Origin: Desulfobacterales bacterium
GTDB taxonomy: Bacteria; Desulfobacterota; Desulfobacteria; Desulfobacterales; SpSt-501
Assembly: GCA_030834695.1 (NCBI GenBank)
Contig: JAUQXK010000144.1
Location: forward strand, 1-64,000
Direction of reading: 5' to 3'
Length of the DNA: 64,000 nt
Part shown: piece after piece, positions 1 through 7,514 of the stretch
Position numbering within the stretch: position 1 is the stretch's first letter
How the letters are laid out: each line of letters begins with the position of its first letter
Translations under genes and position numbers: made by a program
The notes under the pieces: generated by a model
The model's input: only the letters and a program-made list of their open reading frames with translations
Databases searched by the model: none
What the model was told of the DNA's origin: nothing

Positions 1-542
1 CCGCCATGGGAAAAGAAGGCATCCTCACCGAAATCGCGAATGATTTGATCCTTGAGCTGCATCAGGCCATATGTCAGTTCCAGCGGCGTCAATGGCTTTT
101 TGAACTTGACCATCTCCTTCCCGCGCGCCATCGCTATTTGCGATTGGCAAACCACGGTTCCAATTATTTGAGCCTCAATCTCCTTTTCGTTATTACTCTT
201 GGCCTGTTCCAAGCGGCGTTCGCCATCAATAAGGATATACAGTTCCTTATCGTCCGTAATTGCGACTTTGATCGGATCAAGCTCGGTGATGGTGCTAAGG
301 TCATCGAAGGAATCGTGAACCTTGGAGCGAACGAAGAAGGCTGAGGTCACGATTTTTTTGATGTTCACCGTTGTAATGACAGCCTTTTTCATGGGCTTCA
401 CAGATAGGTTCTGTTCGATCAGTTTTTGCTTATCCTTGTCCGTCGCCTTGCCAATGATTTTATCGATTTCGGCGAGCTGTTTGGCGGCCTTGGGGTTCAA
501 CTTTGACGGCGTAAAACTTGAAAAATCAGGCTTCTTACTCAT
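1..542 (-). CDS. ParB-like partition/nuclease-domain protein (C-terminus cut by window edge)
   Basis: Leftward open frame of about 180 codons running off the left edge. The start ATG at 540-542 is preceded by a clear GGAGG ribosome site about 8 bases upstream. The N-terminal half is lysine-rich. The middle holds the motif ILIDGERRLEQAK (around residue 105), the arginine-rich box of ParB/Spo0J N-terminal domains, which in known family members lines the CTP/DNA-binding pocket. ParB proteins bind parS-like sites for partition, and relatives act as plasmid regulators or nucleases. The C-terminal helix-turn-helix and dimer domains would lie outside the window. Its place beside a tRNA fragment suggests it belongs to an integrated element (inference). 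The family call rests on one motif and general fold pattern, so its exact role is open. Confidence 0.7.
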   Translation of the reverse strand, partial: MSKKPDFSSFTPSKLNPKAAKQLAEIDKIIGKATDKDKQKLIEQNLSVKPMKKAVITTVNIKKIVTSAFFVRSKVHDSFDDLSTITELDPIKVAITDDKELYILIDGERRLEQAKSNNEKEIEAQIIGTVVCQSQIAMARGKEMVKFKKPLTPLELTYGLMQLKDQIIRDFGEDAFFSHG

Positions 543-561
543 AGGACAACCTCCATTTAGG

Positions 562-595
562 AAATAAAAAAGGCCGCCTCATCAAGAGAGCGGCC
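562..595 (-). terminator. Rho-independent terminator or attenuator upstream of the ParB-like gene
   Basis: On the minus strand GGCCGC pairs with GCGGCC around a small loop (plus strand 572-577 and 590-595), and the stem is followed at once by a T-rich run (plus-strand A-run 564-571). It lies only about 20 bases before the start codon of the ParB-like gene and in the same direction. It therefore either ends an upstream transcript or attenuates this gene. Confidence 0.65.
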
Positions 596-672
596 CTGGC
601 ACAGTGTTAATTTTATGAACAGTTGGACGGTTGGAACGGGAACGTGGTCAACCTGCTATCAAGTTAGACCCG

Positions 673-696
673 TCAGCAAATTGTAGGTTTTTGCAT
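673..696 (-). CDS. Possible 7-residue leader peptide before the terminator
   Basis: A minus-strand ATG at 694-696 follows a very strong purine-rich ribosome site (GGAAGGAGAT) and opens a frame of only seven residues, MQKPTIC, ending in TGA at 673-675. About 80 bases further on comes the terminator hairpin, then the ParB-like gene. Ribosome site, tiny ORF, terminator and gene is the order of an attenuated leader. No regulatory codon run is obvious, so function is inference. Confidence 0.3.
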   Translation of the reverse strand: MQKPTIC

Positions 697-1032
697 AGGC
701 GCGATCTCCTTCCTTGGTTAGGTGTTAATGTTAACTCGAAAGAGGGTTAACGCCCCCTTCACCGGTGCTATTTGCGCATCCTAAATATCCGGATTAAAAA
801 TGGCGCTGTTCTGTGTTAATGACGTTGGAGTCCATTTTTAGCAGAGCGTCCCAGCAATGGCAGTCTTGGAAAGAGGGGCTTTTTTTCTATCCTGGGTGTA
901 ACGGTTTTGTAACGGTTGGCAACAAAATTAATGCATGAAACCTAAGATAAACAAAAATAATATTTGATTGAAAAAATCAATAATTACTTATAGATAATTG
1001 ATATTGCTGATTTTTCGATTTTCCTCGTTTTC

Positions 1033-1090
1033 GGACTCAAAATCCTCCGGGGGCAACCTCATGCCGGTTCAAGTCCGGCCTCCGGCACCA
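1033..1090 (+). other. 3' fragment of tRNA-Leu (CAA), probable attachment site of an integrated element
   Basis: The sequence begins in the anticodon stem, has the loop CTCAAAA (anticodon CAA at 1038-1040), a long class II variable arm, a perfect T-arm (GCCGG-TTCAAGT-CCGGC) and an acceptor 3' strand ending in encoded CCA at 1088-1090. The 5' acceptor strand, D-arm and most of the 5' anticodon stem are absent, and the sequence upstream is unrelated AT-rich DNA. Tyrosine recombinases often integrate at tRNA 3' ends and leave exactly such a fragment at one end of the element. The element would lie to the left, with the chromosomal flank to the right. Confidence 0.7.
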
Positions 1091-1099
1091 TAATAAAAG

Positions 1100-1140
1100 C
1101 GGGCACTTATGTATAACGGATAGTGCCCGTTTTCTTTTTT
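1100..1140 (+). terminator. Rho-independent terminator of the tRNA-Leu locus
   Basis: CGGGCACT (1100-1107) pairs perfectly with AGTGCCCG (1122-1129) and is followed by a T-rich run (1130-1140). It lies ten bases after the CCA end of the tRNA-Leu fragment and was probably the native terminator of that tRNA gene. Confidence 0.85.
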
Positions 1141-1282
1141 GCGGCGGAAGAATGGCTGAAGCCGAACATTTAATCGCTGCTCGCCCAAAGATTCATCGCA
1201 GACATGCAGCCGGAGCTTGAGTCCTTGCAGCAGCAAGAGAATCTTCTGCTTAACCAAATCCATAAAACTGAAGCCGTCTCAT

Positions 1283-2005
1283 TCAATTAGTGAGGCTGCC
1301 TATCTTTTTCCCCTTGTATTCGTCATCCTTTAGCGGCTCGATGCATGCCTTTGAGTTGTTTTCCACTCGATTGACCAATCTCGATACCGGATATCCCGTG
1401 AGGTCCTTCACGTGATAGGATTTCAGCAGTTCTTCGATTTTGGCAGGATCCTTGTTATCTGGATCAAGCCACTCATCAAAAGCCTCCGGTTTGAGGATCA
1501 ATGGCATTCTGTTGTGGATATCCCTGACCGAGTCACTGGCCTCCGTGGTGATGATCGTGCAGGATTTGTATGGGCTGGCCCCCGGAGGCGCTTCTTTGCC
1601 CTCCCATATCTCATACAGGCCGGCAAAGGCGATGGGTTCGCCAGAAGGCAGGCAGATGAAGTAGGGCTGCTTACTTCCCGCGTTCCCCACCCACTCATAG
1701 AAACCGTTCGCGGGAATCAGGCACCGACGATATTTCAAGGCGGCTTTGAAGGCAGGTTTAGAAGATAAAGTCTCAATCCGAGCGTTGATCATTCTGGAGC
1801 CGATGGAAATATCCTTGGCCCAGAAAGGCACCAGTCCCCAATGGCGCTTCTTGATGTGCCTGGTATCCTCGAGTTGGATGATTACAGGCATTTCTTGCGT
1901 GGGAGCGGTGTTGTAGTTAGGCTGGATCTCGAAAGATGGCGGCAAGGCGTTGAAGTATCGTTCCAGTTCGCGTGAGAGGCTGTACCGGGCAAAACGTCCG
2001 CACAT
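1283..2005 (-). CDS. yedK: SRAP/YedK family DNA-protein crosslink protein (HMCES homologue)
   Basis: The family attaches covalently to abasic sites in single-stranded DNA through Cys2, protecting them during replication and SOS repair. The protein begins MCGRFARYS, so removal of the first Met exposes the catalytic Cys. This fixes the start at 2005 rather than at the longer upstream frame, and a strong GGAGGAGG ribosome site lies just before it. Other family signatures are an NARxE motif in the middle, PANGFYEW with the conserved Glu, and a late HxRMP motif with the active-site His. Length, 240 residues, is normal for the family. It stands alone, next to the putative integrated element. Such genes are common as accessory or phage-linked copies. 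Confidence 0.93.
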   Translation of the reverse strand: MCGRFARYSLSRELERYFNALPPSFEIQPNYNTAPTQEMPVIIQLEDTRHIKKRHWGLVPFWAKDISIGSRMINARIETLSSKPAFKAALKYRRCLIPANGFYEWVGNAGSKQPYFICLPSGEPIAFAGLYEIWEGKEAPPGASPYKSCTIITTEASDSVRDIHNRMPLILKPEAFDEWLDPDNKDPAKIEELLKSYHVKDLTGYPVSRLVNRVENNSKACIEPLKDDEYKGKKIGSLTN

Positions 2006-2287
2006 AAACCGGTCCTCCTCCTTCAGGCTGAAAAAAGAGGTGGCCTGGAAAAGGAGGTTAAACAGACCACCCCGGATCACAAGACCGTCACGATGTCGAA
2101 AGCGGATAGTGGTGGACTCTCGGCATCTGAAACCATCTCTTCAATCCATTTGGAAAGTGGGTCTTGCCGGAATGGGTGTCAACCTTCTTGGGTTTCCCGG
2201 TTCCTTGTAATCCCTAAGCCCGATGTAAACCCTCCTATCCAGGGTTCCGTCTAACCGGACTAAATTCAGCGGGAAGAGGGGGACACC

Positions 2288-2608
2288 ATGAAAATCAGCA
2301 TTGTGAAAATATTCGCAATAACGGCTCTTATGATCTTTATCGGCGCCAGCGCATCTTTAGCAGACGACGACCGTGGGCATCACCGGAGTCACGCATACGG
2401 CCACTACAAGCATAGGGTTCATCACCATTACCACTATGCGCCGCCTCGACCGGTCTATGTCGAGCATCGCTATCGTCCTGTGGTAGTGGAACGGAATTAT
2501 TACCCGGCGCCAGTCTATTATTCGGCTCCGGCTCCGAGCGGATTTTTTTTCGGGATGTCAGTTGCGGATGCAGGATCGGCGTTCAGTTTCGGTTTGTCTG
2601 GGCGGTAA
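2288..2608 (+). CDS. Small secreted His/Tyr-rich protein
   Basis: 106 residues. The N-terminus is a typical Sec signal peptide (basic start, hydrophobic core at about residues 6-22, probable cleavage after ASA or SLA). The mature part starts with an acidic/His-rich stretch (DDDRGHHRSH), continues with many His and Tyr (HHHYHYAPP, PVYVEHRY) and ends in a Gly/Ser/Phe-rich tail. A GGGAAGAGGGG ribosome site precedes the ATG. His-rich secreted proteins of this kind may bind metals in the periplasm, but no defined family is recognised, so function is unknown. It appears monocistronic, with a terminator about 170 bases downstream. Confidence 0.75.
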   Translation: MKISIVKIFAITALMIFIGASASLADDDRGHHRSHAYGHYKHRVHHHYHYAPPRPVYVEHRYRPVVVERNYYPAPVYYSAPAPSGFFFGMSVADAGSAFSFGLSGR

Positions 2609-2780
2609 AAAAGGCTTTCAAGATACTTGACACCAAAAGTATGAAATCTTAGCTTTGATTCAAGGTCACGGGAAACTGTGATCTGAGGAAGAGGGTGGGG
2701 AGCAAAGGCAAAAAAGGTGAGAAATCATCCGAACTGTACAGCTCATAACCCATCCGCTTCCTGAACTAAATGCAACACCC

Positions 2781-2817
2781 GGGCGGCCTCAGAAAATCAA
2801 TTGGGGCCGCCCTTTTT
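2781..2817 (+). terminator. Rho-independent terminator
   Basis: GGGCGGCC (2781-2788) pairs with GGCCGCCC (2805-2812), followed by TTTTT. It lies downstream of the small secreted protein gene, on the same strand. Confidence 0.85.
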
Positions 2818-3411
2818 GTTCTCAAATTCCATCCATGCCAGCGCTAACTGTAGAGCTTGGTAGTCCAGAGTTACTCCGTTCTGTCCCACGCTAACAGCCG
2901 AAGTTTCGAGAACCTCGCGACTGGGTCAATTCCATGGTTTGATTCAAGGATTTTTTGACAGATCGCGCAAAAGGGCAGATTTTCGCTGATAGAGACCGAA
3001 AACTGCAAGAAGATAGAGAGAAGAAAGCCGAAAAACGCCGCATCGTACCAAGAGGCTATCAAGGCCTAATGGCCTCGGCACCGGATCCGGCGGCAGGATA
3101 GAAATCAAAAAATGCTGCTTAGACCAAAACTGGAATTCTCCAATTCACGCTGAACCAGGACAAAATGTGTTATGTTTATTAATGTATGGCCACTCTGGCT
3201 ATTTCAGGGTAGCGGATGCACACATTTTCCGTTAATTATTCGCAAATCCTTTCGTCTCTGAATTTTTTTTCCGCGATGGTGATTTTTTTGATGGGCTATT
3301 CCCAGATCATGATTTGCGCCGGCTTGATCTGACCGTATTAATGTCGGCGGGCTTTGAACCGATATTCTCTCTGATACCTTGTGAAAGGCATATCCCAAGA
3401 TTGAAAACCGA
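2818..3411. other. Gap of about 590 bases without a secure gene
   Basis: No frame here looks clearly coding. The best candidate is a 48-codon plus-strand frame from TTG at 2955 (an AGGA lies four bases before it) to TAG at 3101. It is rich in Lys, Arg, Glu and Asp and could be a small gene or the tail of a decayed one. The rest (3102-3411) shows nothing recognisable apart from the leader of the following gene. Confidence 0.3.
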
Positions 3412-4020
3412 ATGAGCGAATACCAGTTCGAACAACTTGAGACCTTATCGCTCGTGCGCATGTACCTGAAGGCGCTGCCCAGCGGTGAAAAAGACAAGCT
3501 GCGGCTGACGGCCGCTGACTACCTCGAATTCCGCCGCCGGGTGGACCGTTTTCTTGAGAGGTATTGCGGAAGCGTTTGCGACCAAAGTTGCTATCAGAGC
3601 CGGCTCAGCGCCTGTTGCTCACGAGAAGGCATCATTACGTTTTTCGCCGATGTGGTCCTCAATCTGCTGTTTTCCGAAGAGGATGAGATCGATGGGCTGG
3701 TCGGCGTCCTGCGCCAGGAATCCGACGGATTCAAGTGCGTGTATCTCGGCTCCGCCGGCTGCCGATGGAGGATCAAGCCAATTGTCTGTCTGATGTTTCT
3801 ATGCGAGCCGGCAAAAGCCAAGGTGTTCCGCCAGCATCCGGAGGCCGAATCCGAATGGCTCGAACTCGAACGCCAGCGCAAGAAATTCACATGGCCGGAC
3901 CGGCCTGTTTTATTCGACATTCTTGAAAAGTATTTCATCGCCATGGGCTGCTCATCGCCGCTGATGTACATGCACCAGAGCCCGGGTCTGCTGCGGGTCA
4001 AAGAAAAAGCCGGCATCTGA
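3412..4020 (+). CDS. Cysteine-cluster protein, YkgJ-like zinc/iron-chelating type
   Basis: 202 residues, cytosolic. Two cysteine groups are seen: an N-terminal group (YCGSVCDQSCYQ followed about seven residues later by CC, residues about 50-70) and a second one in the middle (GCRWRIKPIVCLMFLC, about residues 115-133). This pattern resembles YkgJ-type proteins (a CxxCxxCC family thought to bind zinc or an iron-sulfur centre), in which a late GCR...VCR.FPC segment completes the cluster. The remainder is helical and charged. Biochemical function of the family is unknown. It stands alone and converges with the zinc-ribbon gene on the opposite strand. Confidence 0.6.
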   Translation: MSEYQFEQLETLSLVRMYLKALPSGEKDKLRLTAADYLEFRRRVDRFLERYCGSVCDQSCYQSRLSACCSREGIITFFADVVLNLLFSEEDEIDGLVGVLRQESDGFKCVYLGSAGCRWRIKPIVCLMFLCEPAKAKVFRQHPEAESEWLELERQRKKFTWPDRPVLFDILEKYFIAMGCSSPLMYMHQSPGLLRVKEKAGI

Positions 4021-4071
4021 CGATGCGGTCGGGCCAACTGCTTGGTGCAGAAGGCCCTCGCTAGAGCAGGT

Positions 4072-5304
4072 TCATAGATGGCATGAAAGGCTTAAAAGGT
4101 TCTTGTTCACAGCCTGCCCGGTTTGGACCTGGATGTAGTCGTGCTGGTCTTCACGGAAAGGCAGGTAGGCCAGGCGGAAGTGGGTGGGGTGAATGGTGAT
4201 GCGGGTGAGCATTTCGGCTATCCGGCGGCGGGGTTTCAAAAAACCGGCCAGCACCACTTTCAGGCTTTCGCAGGCTTCCTCGACGGGCAACGTGACCGCA
4301 TGATGGCGTTCGGGCGGCAGTGCCGGCGTCAGCATCTCCTGAGCTTGAGTCAGCGTGAAACTCTCTGCCAGCCGCATGAATGCCTGAGCGCGCAACTTGA
4401 AGGCCGGCGCCCAGAAGCGGAATTCTCGAGCTGCAACGGGCGCATCGACTATTCTCGGCAGGTTGGCGACTCTCACCAGATCGCCGTAGGTTTTCAGGGC
4501 AATATCTGAGATTTCGCAGGTAATCTGCCAAAACGGCAAGTAAAAAAGGCCCTCTTCGGCCTTTTCCATGCAATCGGATTGCACTCGCGTCAATTTCTCG
4601 CCCGAGGGATACCACGAGGACGTACAGTTCCGGCAGTGCAGTACCAACGCCGACCGCTGCCCCTCCAGGTCCCAGCCGCAGTCCGGACAAAGCGCCGGCA
4701 CGAAGTTGACGCGCCAATCCGGTTTTTCGTCCTTGAACCCGTTGTCGGCAAGGCTTCCTGACAGCATCCGGTTGCCGATCGGCCGGTCCAGGACCGCATC
4801 GTAGAGCCGGTCCCTGGCGTAAAAGGGGGAATAGAGCAACCCCATGGATTCTCCTAGATGGGCGCTGTAGAGAATCGGTTTGGGCAGCGTCTGACTGAAG
4901 CGCGTTTGAAATGCCGTGAAGGTATCTGAAAAGGAATGCGTCGGTGAAATAAAGCGGCCGGCCAGTTCCTGTGAAAGGAATTTGAGCTTCATGGCCTGTG
5001 CCCGCAGGCCGAGCGTTGCCGGCATCCCGGGGAGGTCGGCGGCGCACTGGTTTACATCCAGGAACTTGTGGTCGTTTCCGGAGGGCAGGCTGAACAACAG
5101 GGTACCCTTGAAGCGCCAGTAGGGGAAGTAGAAAAGATCCTTATCCGCCGGATTTTTGGCGGGCAGCACGTAGCGGAAGTAATCCCGCGTCAGCAGGAAC
5201 GACCGCACGCGGCAGAACGGGCAGGCGAACAGTCGGTCGGTTTCCTCCAGGTTTGCGGGCGCCCCGCACTGCGGGCACTGGTGTTCGATCCGAATCGTCG
5301 TCAC
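4072..5304 (-). CDS. Zinc-ribbon protein of unknown function, partner of SPFH protein
   Basis: 410 residues. Two zinc ribbons can be read: CPQCG...CPFC at residues about 10-31 and CPDCG...CRNC at about 205-226. Each is followed by a beta-rich region that contains a repeated F/YF/LPFW/YW motif, so the protein looks like an internal duplication. There is no signal peptide and no membrane helix. The GTG start overlaps the stop of the upstream SPFH gene by four bases (GTGA), which indicates translational coupling and a shared operon. Nothing indicates enzyme activity. The partnership with a three-zinc-ribbon SPFH protein suggests a membrane-associated scaffold complex (inference). Confidence 0.7.
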   Translation of the reverse strand: MTTIRIEHQCPQCGAPANLEETDRLFACPFCRVRSFLLTRDYFRYVLPAKNPADKDLFYFPYWRFKGTLLFSLPSGNDHKFLDVNQCAADLPGMPATLGLRAQAMKLKFLSQELAGRFISPTHSFSDTFTAFQTRFSQTLPKPILYSAHLGESMGLLYSPFYARDRLYDAVLDRPIGNRMLSGSLADNGFKDEKPDWRVNFVPALCPDCGWDLEGQRSALVLHCRNCTSSWYPSGEKLTRVQSDCMEKAEEGLFYLPFWQITCEISDIALKTYGDLVRVANLPRIVDAPVAAREFRFWAPAFKLRAQAFMRLAESFTLTQAQEMLTPALPPERHHAVTLPVEEACESLKVVLAGFLKPRRRIAEMLTRITIHPTHFRLAYLPFREDQHDYIQVQTGQAVNKNLLSLSCHL

Positions 5305-6431
5305 AGCTTCTCGCCGCAGTCGTTACAATAAATCGATTCCGGCAGGTTTTCCGCCCCGCAGTTTTTGCACACGTTCTTTTGCGCCAGGCTTTGCACCTCC
5401 AATCCGCAACGCGAGCAGAATTTCGAGTTCGGAGCGAGGTTCTTGCCGCAACGGGCGCACTGAGTGAACACCACTACCTGATGCCCGCATTGGGGGCAGA
5501 ACTTGGCATCCGTCGGCACGCTGCTGCGGCAGTCCGGACAGACCGAACTCTCCGCGGCGTCGGCCTTCGCTCCGGGCGTCCTGGAGGAGTTGAAGTACTG
5601 GGCGAACATGGCCGGCAGCATCAGACCCAGACTCGTACCCATGCCCGATGAGCCCTCTCCCTCGCTTTCCGCCGATTTTTCCATGGCCATCGCCGCCTTC
5701 ATTTGCATGAGCTTCTCCATGTCCTTAAAAACGCCCATGCGGCTGCGGTCGTCGATCGCCTTTTGAACCTCCGGCGGCGGGGTAATGGCGCTGATGTAAA
5801 GATGGGTCAGGCGAATGCCGAAATGCCCGAGGTCTTCCTCCAGACGTTGATTCAGCCCCTGGGACAGCGCATCGTATTTCGCCGGGAGGTTGAGGAGCGT
5901 ATCTATCGTCTGGCCCATGTAATCATTGAAGCGGGAGACGATCACGCGATTGAGGTACTCCTCGATTTCTTCGGTGGTATAAATGCCTTGGGTTCCGACC
6001 AGCCGGTTGATGAAAAGAGCGGGCTGAACCACCTGTATATTGAAAACGCCATAAGCGCGCAGACGGACCAGGCCCAACTCGGTATCCTTATAGGCCACCG
6101 GGTCGCGCGTACCCCACTTGAGGTTGGTGAACACCTTCAGATTGACGAAATACACTTCGGCCCGCAAGGGGCTGCTCATCGCCCAGGGGATGCTGGCGAT
6201 TTTGGTCAGGATCGGGATATTCGCGGTTTTCAGGGTATGCCGGCCAGGCCCGAAGACGCCCACGGCCTTGCCCTTGTAAAAAAAGATCGCCGCCTGGCTT
6301 TCGCGGACAGTCAGCTGCGCACCCCATTTGATTTCCCCCGAGCCGTCCTGAGGGAGACGGTGAACCAGCTGTTTCCCGGTTTCGTCGAACCATTCTATGT
6401 TTTCCAAAAAAATGACGTTATTGGCGAGCAT
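5301..6431 (-). CDS. SPFH-domain protein with three C-terminal zinc ribbons (YdjI/virion-core-like family)
   Basis: 376 residues. The N-terminal part (about 1-230) is a band-7/SPFH domain of the kind annotated 'virion core protein' or YdjI, beginning with NVIFLENIEWFDETGK and including the GxF/GPGRHTL loop. A helical segment (about 235-290) follows, then three zinc ribbons (CPDC..CPQCG, CARCG..CSRCG, CKNCG..CNDCG). In Bacillus the family localises to membrane sites under stress. The start was set at 6431 because GGAGGAA lies immediately before it. A FliA-like promoter (6490-6517) would start transcription at about 6482, upstream of this ATG and downstream of the longer alternative start. The gene is coupled to the downstream zinc-ribbon gene. 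Confidence 0.85.
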   Translation of the reverse strand: MLANNVIFLENIEWFDETGKQLVHRLPQDGSGEIKWGAQLTVRESQAAIFFYKGKAVGVFGPGRHTLKTANIPILTKIASIPWAMSSPLRAEVYFVNLKVFTNLKWGTRDPVAYKDTELGLVRLRAYGVFNIQVVQPALFINRLVGTQGIYTTEEIEEYLNRVIVSRFNDYMGQTIDTLLNLPAKYDALSQGLNQRLEEDLGHFGIRLTHLYISAITPPPEVQKAIDDRSRMGVFKDMEKLMQMKAAMAMEKSAESEGEGSSGMGTSLGLMLPAMFAQYFNSSRTPGAKADAAESSVCPDCRSSVPTDAKFCPQCGHQVVVFTQCARCGKNLAPNSKFCSRCGLEVQSLAQKNVCKNCGAENLPESIYCNDCGEKL

Positions 6432-6489
6432 GATTCCTCCACTATCGTAATCACAGATTAAGATCGTAGGCTTCCTGTCGGCCATTTGA

Positions 6490-6517
6490 TTATCGGCGTT
6501 TCAACGGCTAAACTTGA
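6490..6517 (-). promoter_or_regulatory. FliA (sigma-28)-type promoter upstream of the SPFH operon
   Basis: On the minus strand TCAAGTTT (7/8 match to TAAAGTTT) is separated by 12 bases from GCCGATAA (8/8 match). Predicted start of transcription is near 6482, about 50 bases before the SPFH start codon. Two other candidate sites in this window also use a 12-base spacer, while fliC uses 11. Confidence 0.55.
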
Positions 6518-6679
6518 ACCACCCAGGCCGGGTTGCACGAGCCGGCGGTGATAGTTATGCTTGGTCGGGTATGCTGGACAGGGTTACCAATTGCATTTCA
6601 TATCATATTGATTAGTTATCAGTTTGTCCGGCAATGCTGAACGCAATGGTTGCGCTGGTATAGACAGGAGGAAAAGACC

Positions 6680-6922
6680 ATGCTCCGCATTTCAAAAGAA
6701 TCCCGATTGGCACCGGATGAGATCATTTCCAGCGCTTCGCGCTATTTCGGAAAGGGCGGGGAAGGGTTGGAAGAAACCGAGCGCGGCTCCTGCTGCATCT
6801 CTTTTTCGGGGGCGGGCGGATATGTCGCCGTAACGGTGTCCGAAGAGGGCAGTCATCGCGAGGTGAACGTGGAGAGCCGTGAATTCGAATATCAGGCCAG
6901 GCAGTTTTTAAGGTCTGTTTAA
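6680..6922 (+). CDS. Small conserved-type hypothetical protein
   Basis: 80 residues. The ATG at 6680 is chosen because AGGAGG lies eight bases upstream; the longer frame from 6650 lacks such a site. The sequence reads as a compact alpha/beta protein, MLRISKESRL followed by a strand-rich half (CCISFSGAGGYVAVTVSEE). It has no signal peptide and no membrane segment. I do not recognise the family. It stands between divergent SPFH genes and a convergent membrane-protein gene and shows no operon partner. Confidence 0.6.
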   Translation: MLRISKESRLAPDEIISSASRYFGKGGEGLEETERGSCCISFSGAGGYVAVTVSEEGSHREVNVESREFEYQARQFLRSV

Positions 6923-6965
6923 GGCTGTTCGAACTCGCGGGGAGCGCACAGGCTCAAGCAGCGAA

Positions 6966-7163
6966 TCAACGGCGGGCCAGCCAGTAGATCAACGGCACCG
7001 TCAGGGCTGCCAGGATAAGCAGCCCCGGAGGCGATAGATAGGCCGTGTGCCATGGCAGGTTTTGTCGACGGGCCTTCTTGAGTTCGGCAAGAAACCAGTT
7101 CCCGAGAAGTGTGGCTGCTGCGAGCACCGCAACCAGTTTGATGGTTTCGGATAGAGATGGCAT
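6966..7163 (-). CDS. Small membrane protein with two predicted helices
   Basis: 65 residues with two hydrophobic segments, at about residues 8-26 and 45-63, joined by a basic loop (KKARRQNLPWH), giving a helical hairpin with both ends on the same side of the membrane. No family is recognised. The ribosome site is weak, so the call rests on the clean membrane pattern and on the absence of a better frame. Confidence 0.5.
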   Translation of the reverse strand: MPSLSETIKLVAVLAAATLLGNWFLAELKKARRQNLPWHTAYLSPPGLLILAALTVPLIYWLARR

Positions 7164-7327
7164 GTCGCGTCAAACGGTTCGAGTGGTTTTTGCCCAAGTC
7201 CCGGGCCGTTGGTGCGTAGTGTGGCCGCCGTGAACGATTAAATTGTGATTGATATTTTCGGCGGCTCGTGTATATTTACACATTGGTACGCACATTGAGA
7301 GCCTGGCGATTCGGGGAGCTTCCCGAG

Positions 7328-7404
<77 letters not shown>

Positions 7405-7514
7405 ACAACGCGTTTTTCCTATCACATGCGCGATTGTCTGTCCATAGCGATCCGCCGGGCGGCACTCCCGCCTTTTTGACTTTTTCGAAGGGTATCTACG
7501 AGTTGAGCCGTGAA

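Larger units (their letters stand above)
543..1032. other. AT-rich non-coding end of the putative integrated element
   Basis: No convincing gene apart from the tiny leader ORF. The stretch holds an inverted repeat GTTAAC...GTTAAC (730-751), two tandem copies of TGTAACGGTT about 11 bases apart (about 898-920, iteron-like) and a strongly AT-rich tract (about 925-1020). These are the kinds of elements found at the end of integrative elements, where recombinase or partition proteins bind, but no specific binding site can be assigned. Confidence 0.4.

Noticed and set aside
6-567. Two plus-strand frames at the left end
   Set aside because: They are shadows of the leftward ParB-like gene, which has the better start and family motif.
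1069-1263. 64-codon minus-strand frame next to the tRNA-Leu fragment
   Set aside because: It overlaps the tRNA fragment and its terminator and has no ribosome site; composition looks random.
1171-1290. Plus-strand frame ending at 1290 (LLAQRFIADMQPELESLQQQ and onward) that reads like the C-terminus of a larger protein
   Set aside because: No start or upstream part can be found and an in-frame stop precedes it; probably a remnant, but too short to name.
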